From positions 1 to 59,269 of the forward strand of contig JACPOY010000023.1 of assembly GCA_016191245.1 (NCBI GenBank): 59,269 nt of DNA, written 5' to 3'. Below, one piece after another: positions 1 to 9,146 of the stretch; the first letter of the stretch is position 1, and the number at the start of each line of letters is the position of its first letter. A program made the position numbers and the translations under genes. A model generated the notes under the pieces. The model was not told the origin of the DNA, did not search any database, and worked only from the letters and a program-made list of their open reading frames with translations. This DNA comes from Gammaproteobacteria bacterium (lineage in GTDB: Bacteria; Pseudomonadota; Gammaproteobacteria; Berkiellales; Berkiellaceae).

Positions 1-150
1 CCCCTTGCGGGAGAAGGCGGGGATGAGGGGTGTCAAAACAATCTTAATAGTAAAAGGGGTAAAATTACTCCAGATTTTATACACCCCTCACCCTAACCCT
101 CTCCCGCAAGGGGAGAGGGGATAAGAAAATCCTTTTAAATTTCTTAAAAA
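1..150. repeat. Intergenic hairpin repeat, copy 1 (cut by window start)
   Basis: This copy has a left arm at 1-32 (CCCCTTGCGGGAGAAGGCGG and following bases) and a right arm at about 92-121 that is nearly its reverse complement. The two are separated by about 60 AT-rich bases, so the element can fold into a long imperfect hairpin. Copy 2 follows at 194-350 with the same arms, a similar spacer and the same downstream flank (ATAAGAAAA..CCTTTTAAATTT). Such CCCTCACCCTAACCCTCTCCC-type repeats are known as dispersed intergenic elements in many proteobacteria. No coding potential is credible here. Confidence 0.85.
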
Positions 151-193
151 TTATAATGTTAGCTTGAACTAGATTTAGCTTGCGAAGCTCTTA

Positions 194-350
194 CCCCTTC
201 TCCCCTTGCGGGAGAAGGCGGGGATGAGGGGTGGAAAAAATCTTAATAGTTAAAAGACGTAAATTTGTCCCAGATTTATAGACCCCTCACCCTAACCCTC
301 TCCCGCAAGGGGAGAGGGGATAAGAAAAACCTTTTAAATTTTTTTAAAAT
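194..350. repeat. Intergenic hairpin repeat, copy 2
   Basis: This is a direct repeat of copy 1 with an offset of about 200 bases and a 2-base indel. Its left arm is at 194-233 and its right arm at about 281-319; the arms are near-perfect reverse complements. Similarity to copy 1 stops at about 350. From there the upstream region of the IS remnant begins, so this repeat abuts or replaces the missing left end of the insertion sequence. Between the two copies, 151-193 is unique AT-rich sequence without a gene. Confidence 0.85.
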
Positions 351-372
351 CAGTGCGTTAGTGTAGACGCGC

Positions 373-1173
373 ATGATGATTTGTGATCTTCTATTAGCGC
401 TTAAACAAATAGGACACAAAGTCATGCACGTGGGAAGATTTTTACATAAGTTGCTTGGCAATACCATACACAAAAAAAGGATTAGTGTGTTATCTGAAGC
501 AGTAGAAACTGCTTTAGTCACAAAAAATATAACGCTTACAGCTCTAGGAAGAGGAATAAAAAATAAAAGCAAGGAAAGAAGCAATATACCATATAGCCGT
601 TGTTCAAATTTATGGAAAATAGCTAGTACAAACGCGAAATTATTTGGTGAAGTTGTATTAAGCAAAACGAATCCTTTGCAATGTTACTTTTACTTATATA
701 AGAAGAAATTGAAAGGACGGATGACTAAAGAGACAAAGGATAACGCGCTTTTACACTACGCTCGTTCGGTTCGAGAGCCATGGCTATTAGCTTCTTCCTT
801 AGGCGATGATTATACGCCTAAACAAATAATATCTATGTACCAACGTCGTATGAAAATTGAAGAGAGTTTTAGAGATATGAAGAGCTATAGATATGGGTTG
901 GGATTAGGCCAAATTCGGGCAAGACAGCCACACAGATATGGCATAATTTTGTTGATAGCTTTATTAACCAATTTTATAGCTTGTCTTATAGGCCAGGCAA
1001 TTGAACTAAAAAAACAGCACTATCAATTTCAAGCAAATTCGACCAAACATAGACGTGTACTATCCTATTTCTATTTAGGATGCCAAGCATTTAGGAAGAA
1101 AATAAAAATAACTCTTCAAGAAATGAAGGCTGCTTGGGATGCTGCAAGAATGGAGTTTGCTGTACCACTATGA
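373..1173 (+). pseudogene. IS10-type transposase with in-frame internal deletion
   Basis: The 266-residue product carries the IS4-family YREK signature: Y156, R159, E163 and K170 in the stretch YQRRMKIEESFRDMK. The N-terminal 70 residues and the segment from about residue 78 onward resemble the matching parts of IS10 transposase (402 aa). The central part, about 125 residues holding the first two catalytic aspartates of the DDE triad, is missing. The reading frame stays open across the junction, so a shortened protein could still be made. It would be catalytically dead but might still bind ends. Deletion size is estimated from memory of the IS10 protein. Alternatives are low; the YREK motif is exact. 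Confidence 0.8.
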
Positions 1174-1183
1174 GAGAGATACA

Positions 1184-1208
1184 GGATAATTATGTGTCGA
1201 TCCCTCAG
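1184..1208 (-). repeat. Right terminal inverted repeat of the IS10-type element
   Basis: Read on the minus strand the site begins CTGAGGGATCGACACATAAT. This closely resembles the known IS10 end CTGAGAGATCCCCTCATAAT. It lies 10 bases past the transposase stop, as expected for an outer end of this group. The left partner is not found. Confidence 0.65.
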
Positions 1209-1256
1209 CTTTACAAGGGAAGATAGCCTGTCGCTAACGCGACTCCACTTCAAACG

Positions 1257-1637
1257 TCAAGAGAGATTTTCTCTTAGATTATTTTCTATATATTCATATA
1301 TTTCGTCGAGCACACTATTAATAGAATTTTTCACTTGAAAATTATCAAACCTTAATACTTTAATACCTAATTCACTCATGTATAAATCACGAGAGCGATC
1401 AGCTTCCATTGCAGTGTGTTCAAAATGTTGAGAACCATCTATCTCAATAACCAAATAAATTGAAGGAGCATAAAAATCAACTATATAATTTCCAATGACT
1501 TTCTGGCGATAAAACTGAATACCAAGTAATTGTTTTTTTCGTAGATAAAGCCAAAGTTTCATTTCTGCTTCAGTTAAACAGGTTCGTAACTTTCTAGCAT
1601 AAAGACATAAATCTTTATTATTCGGTAGAAAAGACAT
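1257..1637 (-). CDS. DUF559 endonuclease-like protein
   Basis: This small protein of about 126 residues has the DUF559 layout related to Vsr and PD-(D/E)XK nucleases. An N-terminal LR..LTEAEMKLW helix is followed by GIQFYRQKVIGNYIVDFY, then the core VIEIDGSQH with its acidic residues, and VLRF near the end. Substrate is unknown; family members are often linked to mobile DNA or repair. The frame stays open upstream to 1724, but that extension is Phe/Ile-rich and looks non-coding, so the start at 1637 (MSFLPNNKD) is preferred even though no strong ribosome site precedes it. It is adjacent to the IS remnant and may be part of the same acquired segment. Confidence 0.75.
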   Translation of the reverse strand: MSFLPNNKDLCLYARKLRTCLTEAEMKLWLYLRKKQLLGIQFYRQKVIGNYIVDFYAPSIYLVIEIDGSQHFEHTAMEADRSRDLYMSELGIKVLRFDNFQVKNSINSVLDEIYEYIENNLRENLS

Positions 1638-1778
1638 TTTATATTTCAATAATGTAAAAAAAACACTACTATTATTGAAAATAAAAACACGAAAGATCAA
1701 GGAAAAGCTTATGCATTTACGCATAATTTTCGTTTAGGATTCTGAGTGGGAAATAGATTGACAGGGGATGTCAGTATA

Positions 1779-2792
1779 TTATGCACTTATTTTAGAAATA
1801 ATTTCTTTCACCAATCCCGGCCCGCGGTAAATCATACCAGAATATAATTGAACCAACTTTGCTCCTGCTGCAAGTTTTGCTTTTGCATCTTCAGAGCTAA
1901 AAATTCCGCCAACCGCAATGATAGGCAAGCGATCCCCGGCATGTTGATATATATGTTTTACAATTTCAGTAGAAGTTTGAAACAAAGGCTTACCACTTAA
2001 TCCACCTTCTTCTTTTACATCTTTATCATTCAAAAGATTATCGCGTGTCACTGTGGTATTCGTTGCTATCACACCGTCAACTTTAAGTGAGATCAGATCA
2101 TCAATAATTGCTTTCAATTCGTCCAATTCTAAATCGGGGGATATTTTAACTACAATAGGTATACTTTTATTTATTTTATCAGATTGTCGTTCACGTTCAA
2201 TCATAATGGGACCAATAATACTTTTTAGCATTTCCCCATGCTGCAATGATTTTAAACCAGGTGTATTTGGAGATGATATATTAATTGTTACATAATCTGC
2301 ATGAGAATATACTTTTTGAAAACAATGCAGATAATCTTCATGGGCCAAATGAAGTGATGTATCACGATTTTTACCAATATTCGCTCCAACAGGACAATTC
2401 ATTGGGAATTTTTTCAAATTCTCAATCAGATAATCAATTCCTTTATTATTAAACCCCATGCGGTTTATTAATGCTTGATTCTTCTTTAAGCGAAAAAGTC
2501 TGGGTTTTACATTCCCACTTTGTGCCTTGGGTGTGACGGTACCTACTTCAATGAAACCAAAACCATAAGAACCCCAAGCCCGAATACATTCACCATTTTT
2601 ATCTAAACCAGCTGCTAATCCTACTGGATTAGGAAAATTCAAGCCAAAACATTGGATTGTATTTGATGAAGTAAATGAAGATTGAGGAAATGCACCTAAT
2701 GTTTGTAGTACTTTTAATGTACTTAGCGTTAGATCGTGTGAAAATTCTGGTTCAAGTAAAAATAATAAGGGTCTAACAAGACTGTACAACAT
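1779..2792 (-). CDS. pyrD: Dihydroorotate dehydrogenase (quinone), class 2
   Basis: PyrD oxidises dihydroorotate to orotate in de novo pyrimidine synthesis. It passes electrons via FMN to membrane quinones and sits on the inner face of the cytoplasmic membrane. The 337 residues match the class 2 length. An amphipathic N-terminal helix region (about 1-40) for membrane binding is followed by the barrel. Visible motifs are GLAAGLDKNGE near 58, the active-site segment NISSPNTPG at 171-179 with the catalytic Ser at about 174, KISPDLE, and AVGGIFSSEDA near the end. GAGAAGAAC precedes the ATG. The upstream neighbour gdhB is on the same strand but separated by a hairpin terminator, so pyrD is probably transcribed separately. 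Confidence 0.97.
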   Translation of the reverse strand: MLYSLVRPLLFLLEPEFSHDLTLSTLKVLQTLGAFPQSSFTSSNTIQCFGLNFPNPVGLAAGLDKNGECIRAWGSYGFGFIEVGTVTPKAQSGNVKPRLFRLKKNQALINRMGFNNKGIDYLIENLKKFPMNCPVGANIGKNRDTSLHLAHEDYLHCFQKVYSHADYVTINISSPNTPGLKSLQHGEMLKSIIGPIMIERERQSDKINKSIPIVVKISPDLELDELKAIIDDLISLKVDGVIATNTTVTRDNLLNDKDVKEEGGLSGKPLFQTSTEIVKHIYQHAGDRLPIIAVGGIFSSEDAKAKLAAGAKLVQLYSGMIYRGPGLVKEIISKISA

Positions 2793-2812
2793 TTGTTCTT
2801 CTCGGGTTTAAA

Positions 2813-2860
2813 AGCCCCCTGCGCGTTTCCTGCATCGCTAAGCTACGCTAGACAGGGGGT
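2813..2860 (-). terminator. Hairpin terminator downstream of gdhB
   Basis: Complementary arms CCCCCTG (2815-2821) and CAGGGGG (2853-2859) enclose a loop of about 31 bases. On the minus strand the second arm is followed by CTTTT. The position, a few bases after the gdhB stop, fits a terminator. The long loop and short T-run make it a weak example, and the loop may contain further pairing. Confidence 0.5.
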
Positions 2861-2865
2861 GCTGG

Positions 2866-5800
2866 TTAAGCAATACGTTTTTGTTTTTGTAATTCTATGC
2901 CGCTTGTATTAGCCAACTCCATCAGTTCACGAAGTGCAACTGAATACATCGTAAACTCACGCTTGGTTAATGTTTTTAGTTCATTAATCATATGTTGCCA
3001 TCTATCAATCATGACCTTATGTTGTGCCATCCAAGCATCAATTTGTGCTTCAACATCAGCAACATCTGGCTGCATCAACATAATAGCAACGGTTAGATTA
3101 CGTTGCTGTCTATCAAGATCATCACGGATGGCCGCTCGAGCTAACGAATCCCAGTGATTAGCAACAGGATGACGTTTAATTTGTTCTCTGAACCAACCTA
3201 ATTCAAGTCTTGCCCCAACGGCATAGTACGTAATCGTCACATTTTCAACAGGCAAACTGTGAATAATCGCTGCATCAACAATATCTAAGGCTGAAAACAT
3301 CGCACCCATTTGAGCTGTTAATAACGCAGTTTCTTCAGGTACATTTTCAGCCATTAACTCTTTGGCAAATTCTAACAAATACTCTTCGGAGCTACCTTGT
3401 AAAGCATGGTGTAAACCTTCCTTCACTAATTGCATTTTGGGTGTAAAATGCTTGACAACCTCTTCAACATCCATCGAACCAATGCGATGACGTAAAAACC
3501 ATCTCGTACCACGACGGACAAGTCTGTTTAACTCATGAAACATTGTTGTCTGAATTTCAGCTGGAACAATAAAATTGAGCGCACCCACAGCTTCTCTGAA
3601 TCGATTTGCTCTAAATATTTCTCTTGCTGCAATATAACCGCGAATAATTTCAGGAACCGCAGCCCCAGTCTCATCTTGCAAACGATGAATAAATCCTAAT
3701 CCCATATCATTGATGACTGCATTTGAAATCTGCATTGCAATGATTTCTCGTTTCAAACGGTGTTGAAACATTTCCTTTTGATATTTATCTCTTAATTCTT
3801 GAGGAAATGCAGTGACAAGATCCATCGCAATATATTTGTCTTCCGGTACATCAGAAGCCAATAATTCACCTTTTAACAAGGTTTTGCAATAAGCTAATAA
3901 CACGGACAATTCTGGTCTTGTTAAACCTTTTCCTGATTGCTGCCGATTAAGCAAATCTTCATTAGATGGTAAAAATTCTAATGTTCTATCAAGATTTGCA
4001 TTTTGTTCTAGATGATCAATAAGACGACAATGCATTTGAACATTTTTTTCAGCATTAAATTCCGCAACGCTAATGGCTTCTGTTTGATTTCGGTTATTTT
4101 CCAAAACAAGCTCAGCAACTTCATCTGTCATCTCACTTAAAAGAACATTACGTTGTTTTTCAGTAAGATCACCTGATTTCACAATGCCATTTAACAAAAT
4201 TTTAATATTTACTTCTTGATCTGAGCAGTTAACACCACCAGAGTTATCGATGGCGTCTGTATTGAGTTTACCGCCATTTAGAGCATATTCGACTCTACCA
4301 AGTTGAGAAAATCCTAAATTCCCCCCCTCAGCCACGACCTTTGCTCTTAACTCTTCTCCGTTAACTCTTAAAGCATCGTTGGTTCTGTCTCCAACATTCA
4401 TATTATGCTCAAATGAAGCCTTAACATAAGTACCAATACCACCGTTAAATAATAAATCAACTTTTGCTTTTAAGATTGCTCTAATTAACTCTGTTGGCAC
4501 AATTTTTGGTTTATTCACACCAAGTATTTCACGCATTTCTGGTGATAATGGTATGAATTTAGATGAACGTACAAATACCCCGCCACCTTTTGATATTAAT
4601 TTTGGATCGTAATCTTCCCAGGTTGAGCGGGGCAAATTAAATAAACGAAGCCGTTCTTGATAGCTTATCTCTGGATCAGGATTAGGATCGAGGAAAATAT
4701 GAATATGATTAAATGCGGCAATCAGTTTAATATGCTTTGATTGCAACATTCCATTTCCAAACACATCGCCAGCCATGTCACCAATACCCACAACGGTAAA
4801 ATCTGTTTGTTGGGTATCAATGCCAAGCTCTCTAAAATGCCTTTTAACAGATTCCCAGGCACCTCGAGCTGTAATACCAATTTTCTTATGATCATAGCCA
4901 GATGATCCACCTGAAGCAAAAGCATCATCAAGCCAAAAATTGTATTCCTTAGAAACTCCGTTTGCTATGTCTGAAAAAGTGGCTGTACCTTTATCTGCTG
5001 CGACAACAAGATATGGGTCATCAGAGTCATATCGCACAACATCTTTCGGAGGAATAACTTTGTTATCAACTAAATTATCAGTTAAATCAAGCAATCCATG
5101 AATAAAGGTTTTATAACATGCAATGCCCTCATTCATGATTTGTTCACGGGTTGCATTATGAGGAATACATTTTGGTACAAATCCACCTTTTGCGCCCAGA
5201 GGAACAATAACAGCATTTTTCACTTGCTGTGCTTTCATTAACCCTAAGACTTCTGTTCTAAAATCTTCACGTCTATCTGACCAACGTAAGCCACCTCTTG
5301 CAACCTTAGCACCTCTTAAATGTACACCTTCAACTCGTGGTGAATAGACAAAAATTTCAAATAGCGGCTTCGGTAAAGGTAACTCTGGGATAGCTGATGG
5401 ATCAAACTTAAAGGAAATATAGTTTTTATAACTACCATCTTCATTTGTTTGATAAAAATTTGTTCTAATCGTAGCCAAAATTACTTGAAGATATCTTCTG
5501 ATAATCCTATCTTCATCTATGTTTTTTACTTCTTCTAAATTATTCTTAATTTTTAGACGCAATGAATTAGACGTTGTATTTCTTTTCTCTTGAGAAAGAA
5601 GTGGATCAAATCTTACTTTAAATAACTCAACTAAATCGCGCGTAATTGCAGGCACCCCAAAAAGCACTTCTTCTATATATGCTTGAGAAAAGGTGAAGCC
5701 TGTTTGCCATACATATTTAGCGTAGGAACGTAGCATAGCCACTTCCCGCCAATTCAAACCAACGCCCAACACTAAACGGTTAAATCCATCACTTTCGGCA

Positions 5801-7734
5801 TCTTTATACCAAATATGGTAAAAAGCTTCTTGGAAAAAGTCTTTTACTTCATCTACATTAAGCTCTTTTGTTGAATTGGAAACCATCCCAAAATCATTGA
5901 TCCAAATTTTTCTTCCCTTTTTTGGAATAATTTCATGTGGTCTTTCGCTAATGACTCGCAATCCCATGCATTCCAACATAGGGATCACATCTGATAATGG
6001 TATGGAGTTATCGGGACTATAAAGTTTGAATCGCAGTACGCCATCAGGTTCATCTAACGGTCGATAGAAGCTCATTTCAAGCTGATTTTTTTCAGAAATA
6101 TTCTCAATATGTTGAACATCATATACTGCCGTGCGCACATTAAAATCAGAGCGATAGCCAACTGGAAATGCCCCTCTATATTTTTGGGACAATCGATTCC
6201 CTTCTTCTTCCCCAAAATGCTCTATTAACGCATCTTTAAAATGATCTTCCCAAGTTCGACTAATATCTATTAATTTTGCTTGGATTTTTTGCGTATCATA
6301 ATCTTTAGCAAGATCGTCTTTAAAACGAACTATAAAATGGATCCGCGCTAGGATTGACTCAGAAAATCGTGTTGTAAAATCAACTTGATATCCGCCTAGT
6401 TCTTCCATCAAAATGTTCTGCATTTTTTCTCTAAGCTTTGAATTGAACCTTTCACGAGGAACAAAAACCAAACAAGAAAATACTCTTGTGAACGAATCTT
6501 TTCTGATAAACAATCGAATGCGCTGTCTTTCCTGTAAATGTAATATACCCATTGCCAGGCTATAGAGCTCTTCTGCCGATGCATGGAAAAAATCATCTCT
6601 TGGCATGGTCTCTAAAATATTTACTAATTCCTTGCCATCATGGCTATCATAAGTAACACCTGCTTGTTCAAGTATTTTCTTTACTCTTAAACGTAATAAA
6701 GGAATACCTTGAGGGCTACGATTGTAGGCAGCAGAAGTATAAAGGCCAATAAATTGATGTTGACCAATGACTTTATTTTTATCATCAAATATTTTGATTA
6801 CAATGAAGTCTGTATACGTTGGTCTATGTACAGCTGAAATTCTATCTGTTTTACCTAAAATCAAAGGAAAAGGTGACAAAGCGACTTCTTGAGCTGCTTT
6901 GGGCATTTCTTGAAACGTTTCAAAATAGGATTCACCCTCTTTTTTAAGGATCCCTAAACAAGTCTTTTTATCAAAAGACCATTGATAACCTGTTTGCGTT
7001 GAAATAACTTTGCGTTGACAATAACCAAGATAAGTAAAGTGATTTTTATTAATCCACTTTAAAAATTCTATAATTTCTTCATCAATATCTTTATTCGCTG
7101 ATTTGGAGACCATCGCTTGCAAATCATTGATAATGGTGTCCATTTTCTGCGTCATATTCTGCCAATCATTCACAGTTAAATTGACACTTTCAATGACAGA
7201 CTCAATGGAAGAACGCAATTCTTCTAATACTTTAGGATCGCTTTGTCTATCTATTTCAATAAAGATAGGTGTTTCATTAATGCCTTTGGTGTCATTCTCA
7301 TTGAGAGATACATTGGTAATAACGCCTTTGCTATCACGTTCTACTTTTAATCCGTTGAGATGTAAAATTAAATGGACATTTAAGCCATGCTGATTGAGAA
7401 CCATCCGTAAAGATTCAAGTAAAAAAGCTTTATGCTCATAGATAACTTCAATAACGGTATGGGTAGATTGCCAACCATGCTGCTCATATTGTGGATTGTA
7501 AACTCTAATTTTAGCTTCATTGAGTTTACGTTGATGAATAAAGTACCAATGGGATACAAGCGCACCATACAGATCAATAACATTTCGTTCTAGTAAATCA
7601 TCTGCGGCTGCACTTAAGTAATATTGCTTTACAAATTTTGTAATTAATTTTGCATCATTTGCAGGAAGCTTCTCTTTTACAAGAGAAATTACGCGTTGAA
7701 TCAGCTCATCACGTGCTTCATCTTGCCGGCGCAT
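2866..7734 (-). CDS. gdhB: NAD-specific glutamate dehydrogenase, 180-kDa class
   Basis: This catabolic enzyme converts glutamate to 2-oxoglutarate and ammonia with NAD. The length of 1622 residues is typical of the large bacterial class. The N-terminal half holds ACT-like regulatory segments. The catalytic core lies around residues 760-1200, with RGGLRWSDRREDFRTEVLGL, GAKGGFVPK at 847-855, FASGGSSGYDHKK and GIGDMAGDVFGNGML. A helical C-terminal domain follows. An AGAGGTG ribosome site precedes the ATG. The gene runs divergently from the M48 protease gene across a 224-base gap. In Legionellales, amino acids are main carbon sources, so a large glutamate dehydrogenase fits that lifestyle. No frameshift or missing core segment was seen. 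Confidence 0.97.
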   Translation of the reverse strand: MRRQDEARDELIQRVISLVKEKLPANDAKLITKFVKQYYLSAAADDLLERNVIDLYGALVSHWYFIHQRKLNEAKIRVYNPQYEQHGWQSTHTVIEVIYEHKAFLLESLRMVLNQHGLNVHLILHLNGLKVERDSKGVITNVSLNENDTKGINETPIFIEIDRQSDPKVLEELRSSIESVIESVNLTVNDWQNMTQKMDTIINDLQAMVSKSANKDIDEEIIEFLKWINKNHFTYLGYCQRKVISTQTGYQWSFDKKTCLGILKKEGESYFETFQEMPKAAQEVALSPFPLILGKTDRISAVHRPTYTDFIVIKIFDDKNKVIGQHQFIGLYTSAAYNRSPQGIPLLRLRVKKILEQAGVTYDSHDGKELVNILETMPRDDFFHASAEELYSLAMGILHLQERQRIRLFIRKDSFTRVFSCLVFVPRERFNSKLREKMQNILMEELGGYQVDFTTRFSESILARIHFIVRFKDDLAKDYDTQKIQAKLIDISRTWEDHFKDALIEHFGEEEGNRLSQKYRGAFPVGYRSDFNVRTAVYDVQHIENISEKNQLEMSFYRPLDEPDGVLRFKLYSPDNSIPLSDVIPMLECMGLRVISERPHEIIPKKGRKIWINDFGMVSNSTKELNVDEVKDFFQEAFYHIWYKDAESDGFNRLVLGVGLNWREVAMLRSYAKYVWQTGFTFSQAYIEEVLFGVPAITRDLVELFKVRFDPLLSQEKRNTTSNSLRLKIKNNLEEVKNIDEDRIIRRYLQVILATIRTNFYQTNEDGSYKNYISFKFDPSAIPELPLPKPLFEIFVYSPRVEGVHLRGAKVARGGLRWSDRREDFRTEVLGLMKAQQVKNAVIVPLGAKGGFVPKCIPHNATREQIMNEGIACYKTFIHGLLDLTDNLVDNKVIPPKDVVRYDSDDPYLVVAADKGTATFSDIANGVSKEYNFWLDDAFASGGSSGYDHKKIGITARGAWESVKRHFRELGIDTQQTDFTVVGIGDMAGDVFGNGMLQSKHIKLIAAFNHIHIFLDPNPDPEISYQERLRLFNLPRSTWEDYDPKLISKGGGVFVRSSKFIPLSPEMREILGVNKPKIVPTELIRAILKAKVDLLFNGGIGTYVKASFEHNMNVGDRTNDALRVNGEELRAKVVAEGGNLGFSQLGRVEYALNGGKLNTDAIDNSGGVNCSDQEVNIKILLNGIVKSGDLTEKQRNVLLSEMTDEVAELVLENNRNQTEAISVAEFNAEKNVQMHCRLIDHLEQNANLDRTLEFLPSNEDLLNRQQSGKGLTRPELSVLLAYCKTLLKGELLASDVPEDKYIAMDLVTAFPQELRDKYQKEMFQHRLKREIIAMQISNAVINDMGLGFIHRLQDETGAAVPEIIRGYIAAREIFRANRFREAVGALNFIVPAEIQTTMFHELNRLVRRGTRWFLRHRIGSMDVEEVVKHFTPKMQLVKEGLHHALQGSSEEYLLEFAKELMAENVPEETALLTAQMGAMFSALDIVDAAIIHSLPVENVTITYYAVGARLELGWFREQIKRHPVANHWDSLARAAIRDDLDRQQRNLTVAIMLMQPDVADVEAQIDAWMAQHKVMIDRWQHMINELKTLTKREFTMYSVALRELMELANTSGIELQKQKRIA

Positions 7735-7958
7735 AGAACACCTCTTTTCTCAATGTTTTCTCCAAATTCATGTATTCTAATTTTACAACTTAGGTGCAAG
7801 ATTAGATACCTTTGATTTATGAGGACTTTAAATCTGATAAAATAGTGCCCAACAAAAAGGAAGCCGAACAACTTATTTGTCCTTATATATGTGTCGGCGG
7901 CAGGCATCAAACAATTACTTTTTATTTGATAATGGTATAAAAGGAGCGGAAGAGGCAT

Positions 7959-9146
7959 ATGATGCAAAAATTATTGTATTTATCCTCAATGGTTTTCTTG
8001 ATCATTTGCGCAGGCTGTGCAAAAAATCCCGTAACAGGACGCACAGAACTTCACTTAGTCAGCACTAAACAAGAAATTAAGATGGGAGAAAAAAACTACC
8101 TTTATGGTCAGCAAGCTAGTGGAGGTAAATATTCTATTGATCCTGAACTCGGCGCTTATGTCACTGAAATAGGAAAAAAATTGGTCGCTGTCAGCCCCCG
8201 TTCTTCATTACCTTATGAATTTGTCGTACTCAATGATTCTGTCCCTAATGCATGGGCGCTTCCTGGTGGGAAAATTGCTGTCAATCGAGGCCTACTTATC
8301 CAGCTTGAAAATGAAGCTGAACTCGCTGCCGTATTAGGACATGAAATAACTCATGCAGCAGCAAGACATGGCGCCAAGTCCATGGAACGTCAAATCATTG
8401 TAACAACCGGTTTAGCAGCAACCAATGTCGCTTTGGCCACAACTCAAACAGATGACAAAATTTCCAAACTCACCAATGGTGCTCTAAGTAAAGGAGCTGA
8501 TGTTGCAGCAAATCTGATTACAACAAAATACAGCCGCGAAGCCGAATTAGAAGCAGATAAATACGGCATGGATTACATGGTGAAAGCCGGCTATGATCCA
8601 CAAGCGAGTGTAAGTCTTCAAAAAACTTTTGTACGCTTGTTCGAAGATAAATCATCGAGCTGGGTGAAAGGATTGTTTGCTTCTCACCCTCCTTCTCAAG
8701 AACGAGCTGACACCAATTTCAAACGAGCGAAAACCTTACCAACAGGTCTGACTTTAGGCAAAGAACGTTATCAAGAAAAAATAGCTAAATTAAAAAACAG
8801 AATCTCTGCCTATGACGATTATGATAATGGGGTAAAAGCTTATCAAAATGGTGAGCTTTCTACAGCTCTACAATTAGTCAATAATGCGATTAAAAAAGAA
8901 CCTCAAGAAGCATTATTTTATGGCCTAAAAGGTGACGTTTTAGCAAAACAAGATACAAAAAATGCAGCGCTTGAAGCTTATGAAAATGCGATTACAAAAG
9001 ATCCCAACTATTTTTACTACTTTCATCAACGGGGGACACTACTTGAGAAAATGGGGCGAAAACAAGAAGCAAAAAGTGACTTACAGCATAGTCAACAATT
9101 GCTACCAACTGAAACAGCCGAAAATCTTCTCAAGCTGATTGGGTAA
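7959..9146 (+). CDS. M48 family zinc metalloprotease lipoprotein with TPR tail
   Basis: The protein is a periplasmic, probably outer-membrane-anchored metallopeptidase of the BepA/LoiP type, involved in envelope quality control. It has a lipoprotein signal with lipobox ICAGC (Cys at 20). The zinc motif HEITH is at 128-132 and the third ligand is probably E196 in EAELEAD. The C-terminal third (about 285-395) reads as two or three TPR repeats, the BepA layout. The start has tandem ATGs at 7959 and 7962, with AAGGAG and GAAGAGG just upstream. Its 3' end overlaps the convergent hemH by 17 bases. Which M48 subgroup it belongs to is not settled: the NPVTGR segment after the Cys recalls the LoiP group, while the TPR tail points to BepA. 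Confidence 0.93.
   Translation: MMQKLLYLSSMVFLIICAGCAKNPVTGRTELHLVSTKQEIKMGEKNYLYGQQASGGKYSIDPELGAYVTEIGKKLVAVSPRSSLPYEFVVLNDSVPNAWALPGGKIAVNRGLLIQLENEAELAAVLGHEITHAAARHGAKSMERQIIVTTGLAATNVALATTQTDDKISKLTNGALSKGADVAANLITTKYSREAELEADKYGMDYMVKAGYDPQASVSLQKTFVRLFEDKSSSWVKGLFASHPPSQERADTNFKRAKTLPTGLTLGKERYQEKIAKLKNRISAYDDYDNGVKAYQNGELSTALQLVNNAIKKEPQEALFYGLKGDVLAKQDTKNAALEAYENAITKDPNYFYYFHQRGTLLEKMGRKQEAKSDLQHSQQLLPTETAENLLKLIG

Larger units (their letters stand above)
351..1208 (+). mobile_element. Decayed IS10-type insertion sequence (IS4 family)
   Basis: The unit is defined by the defective transposase gene and a recognisable right terminal inverted repeat ending at 1208. No matching left inverted repeat is visible between 351 and 373; the hairpin repeat directly precedes the transposase leader. 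Lacking the left end and the central part of the transposase, the element should be immobile. The assignment to the IS10 group rests on remembered similarity of the N- and C-terminal transposase segments and of the terminal repeat. Confidence 0.75.

Noticed and set aside
276..665. Minus-strand open frame over hairpin copy 2 and the transposase start
   Set aside because: Its C-terminal SPLPLRERVRVRG-type peptide is the usual translation of this repeat family, and the rest is antisense to the transposase.
1638..1724. N-terminal extension of the DUF559 protein
   Set aside because: It is hydrophobic and low-complexity, outside the DUF559 domain, and reads like translated AT-rich intergenic DNA.
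2897..3157. Plus-strand frames inside gdhB and other antisense frames
   Set aside because: They are antisense shadows of well-supported genes, without ribosome sites or recognisable motifs.
7812..7843. Promoter for the M48 gene (TTGATT ... TAAAAT)
   Set aside because: The spacing of 20 bases is too long for a confident sigma-70 promoter, and at 17 bases the -10 match is poor.
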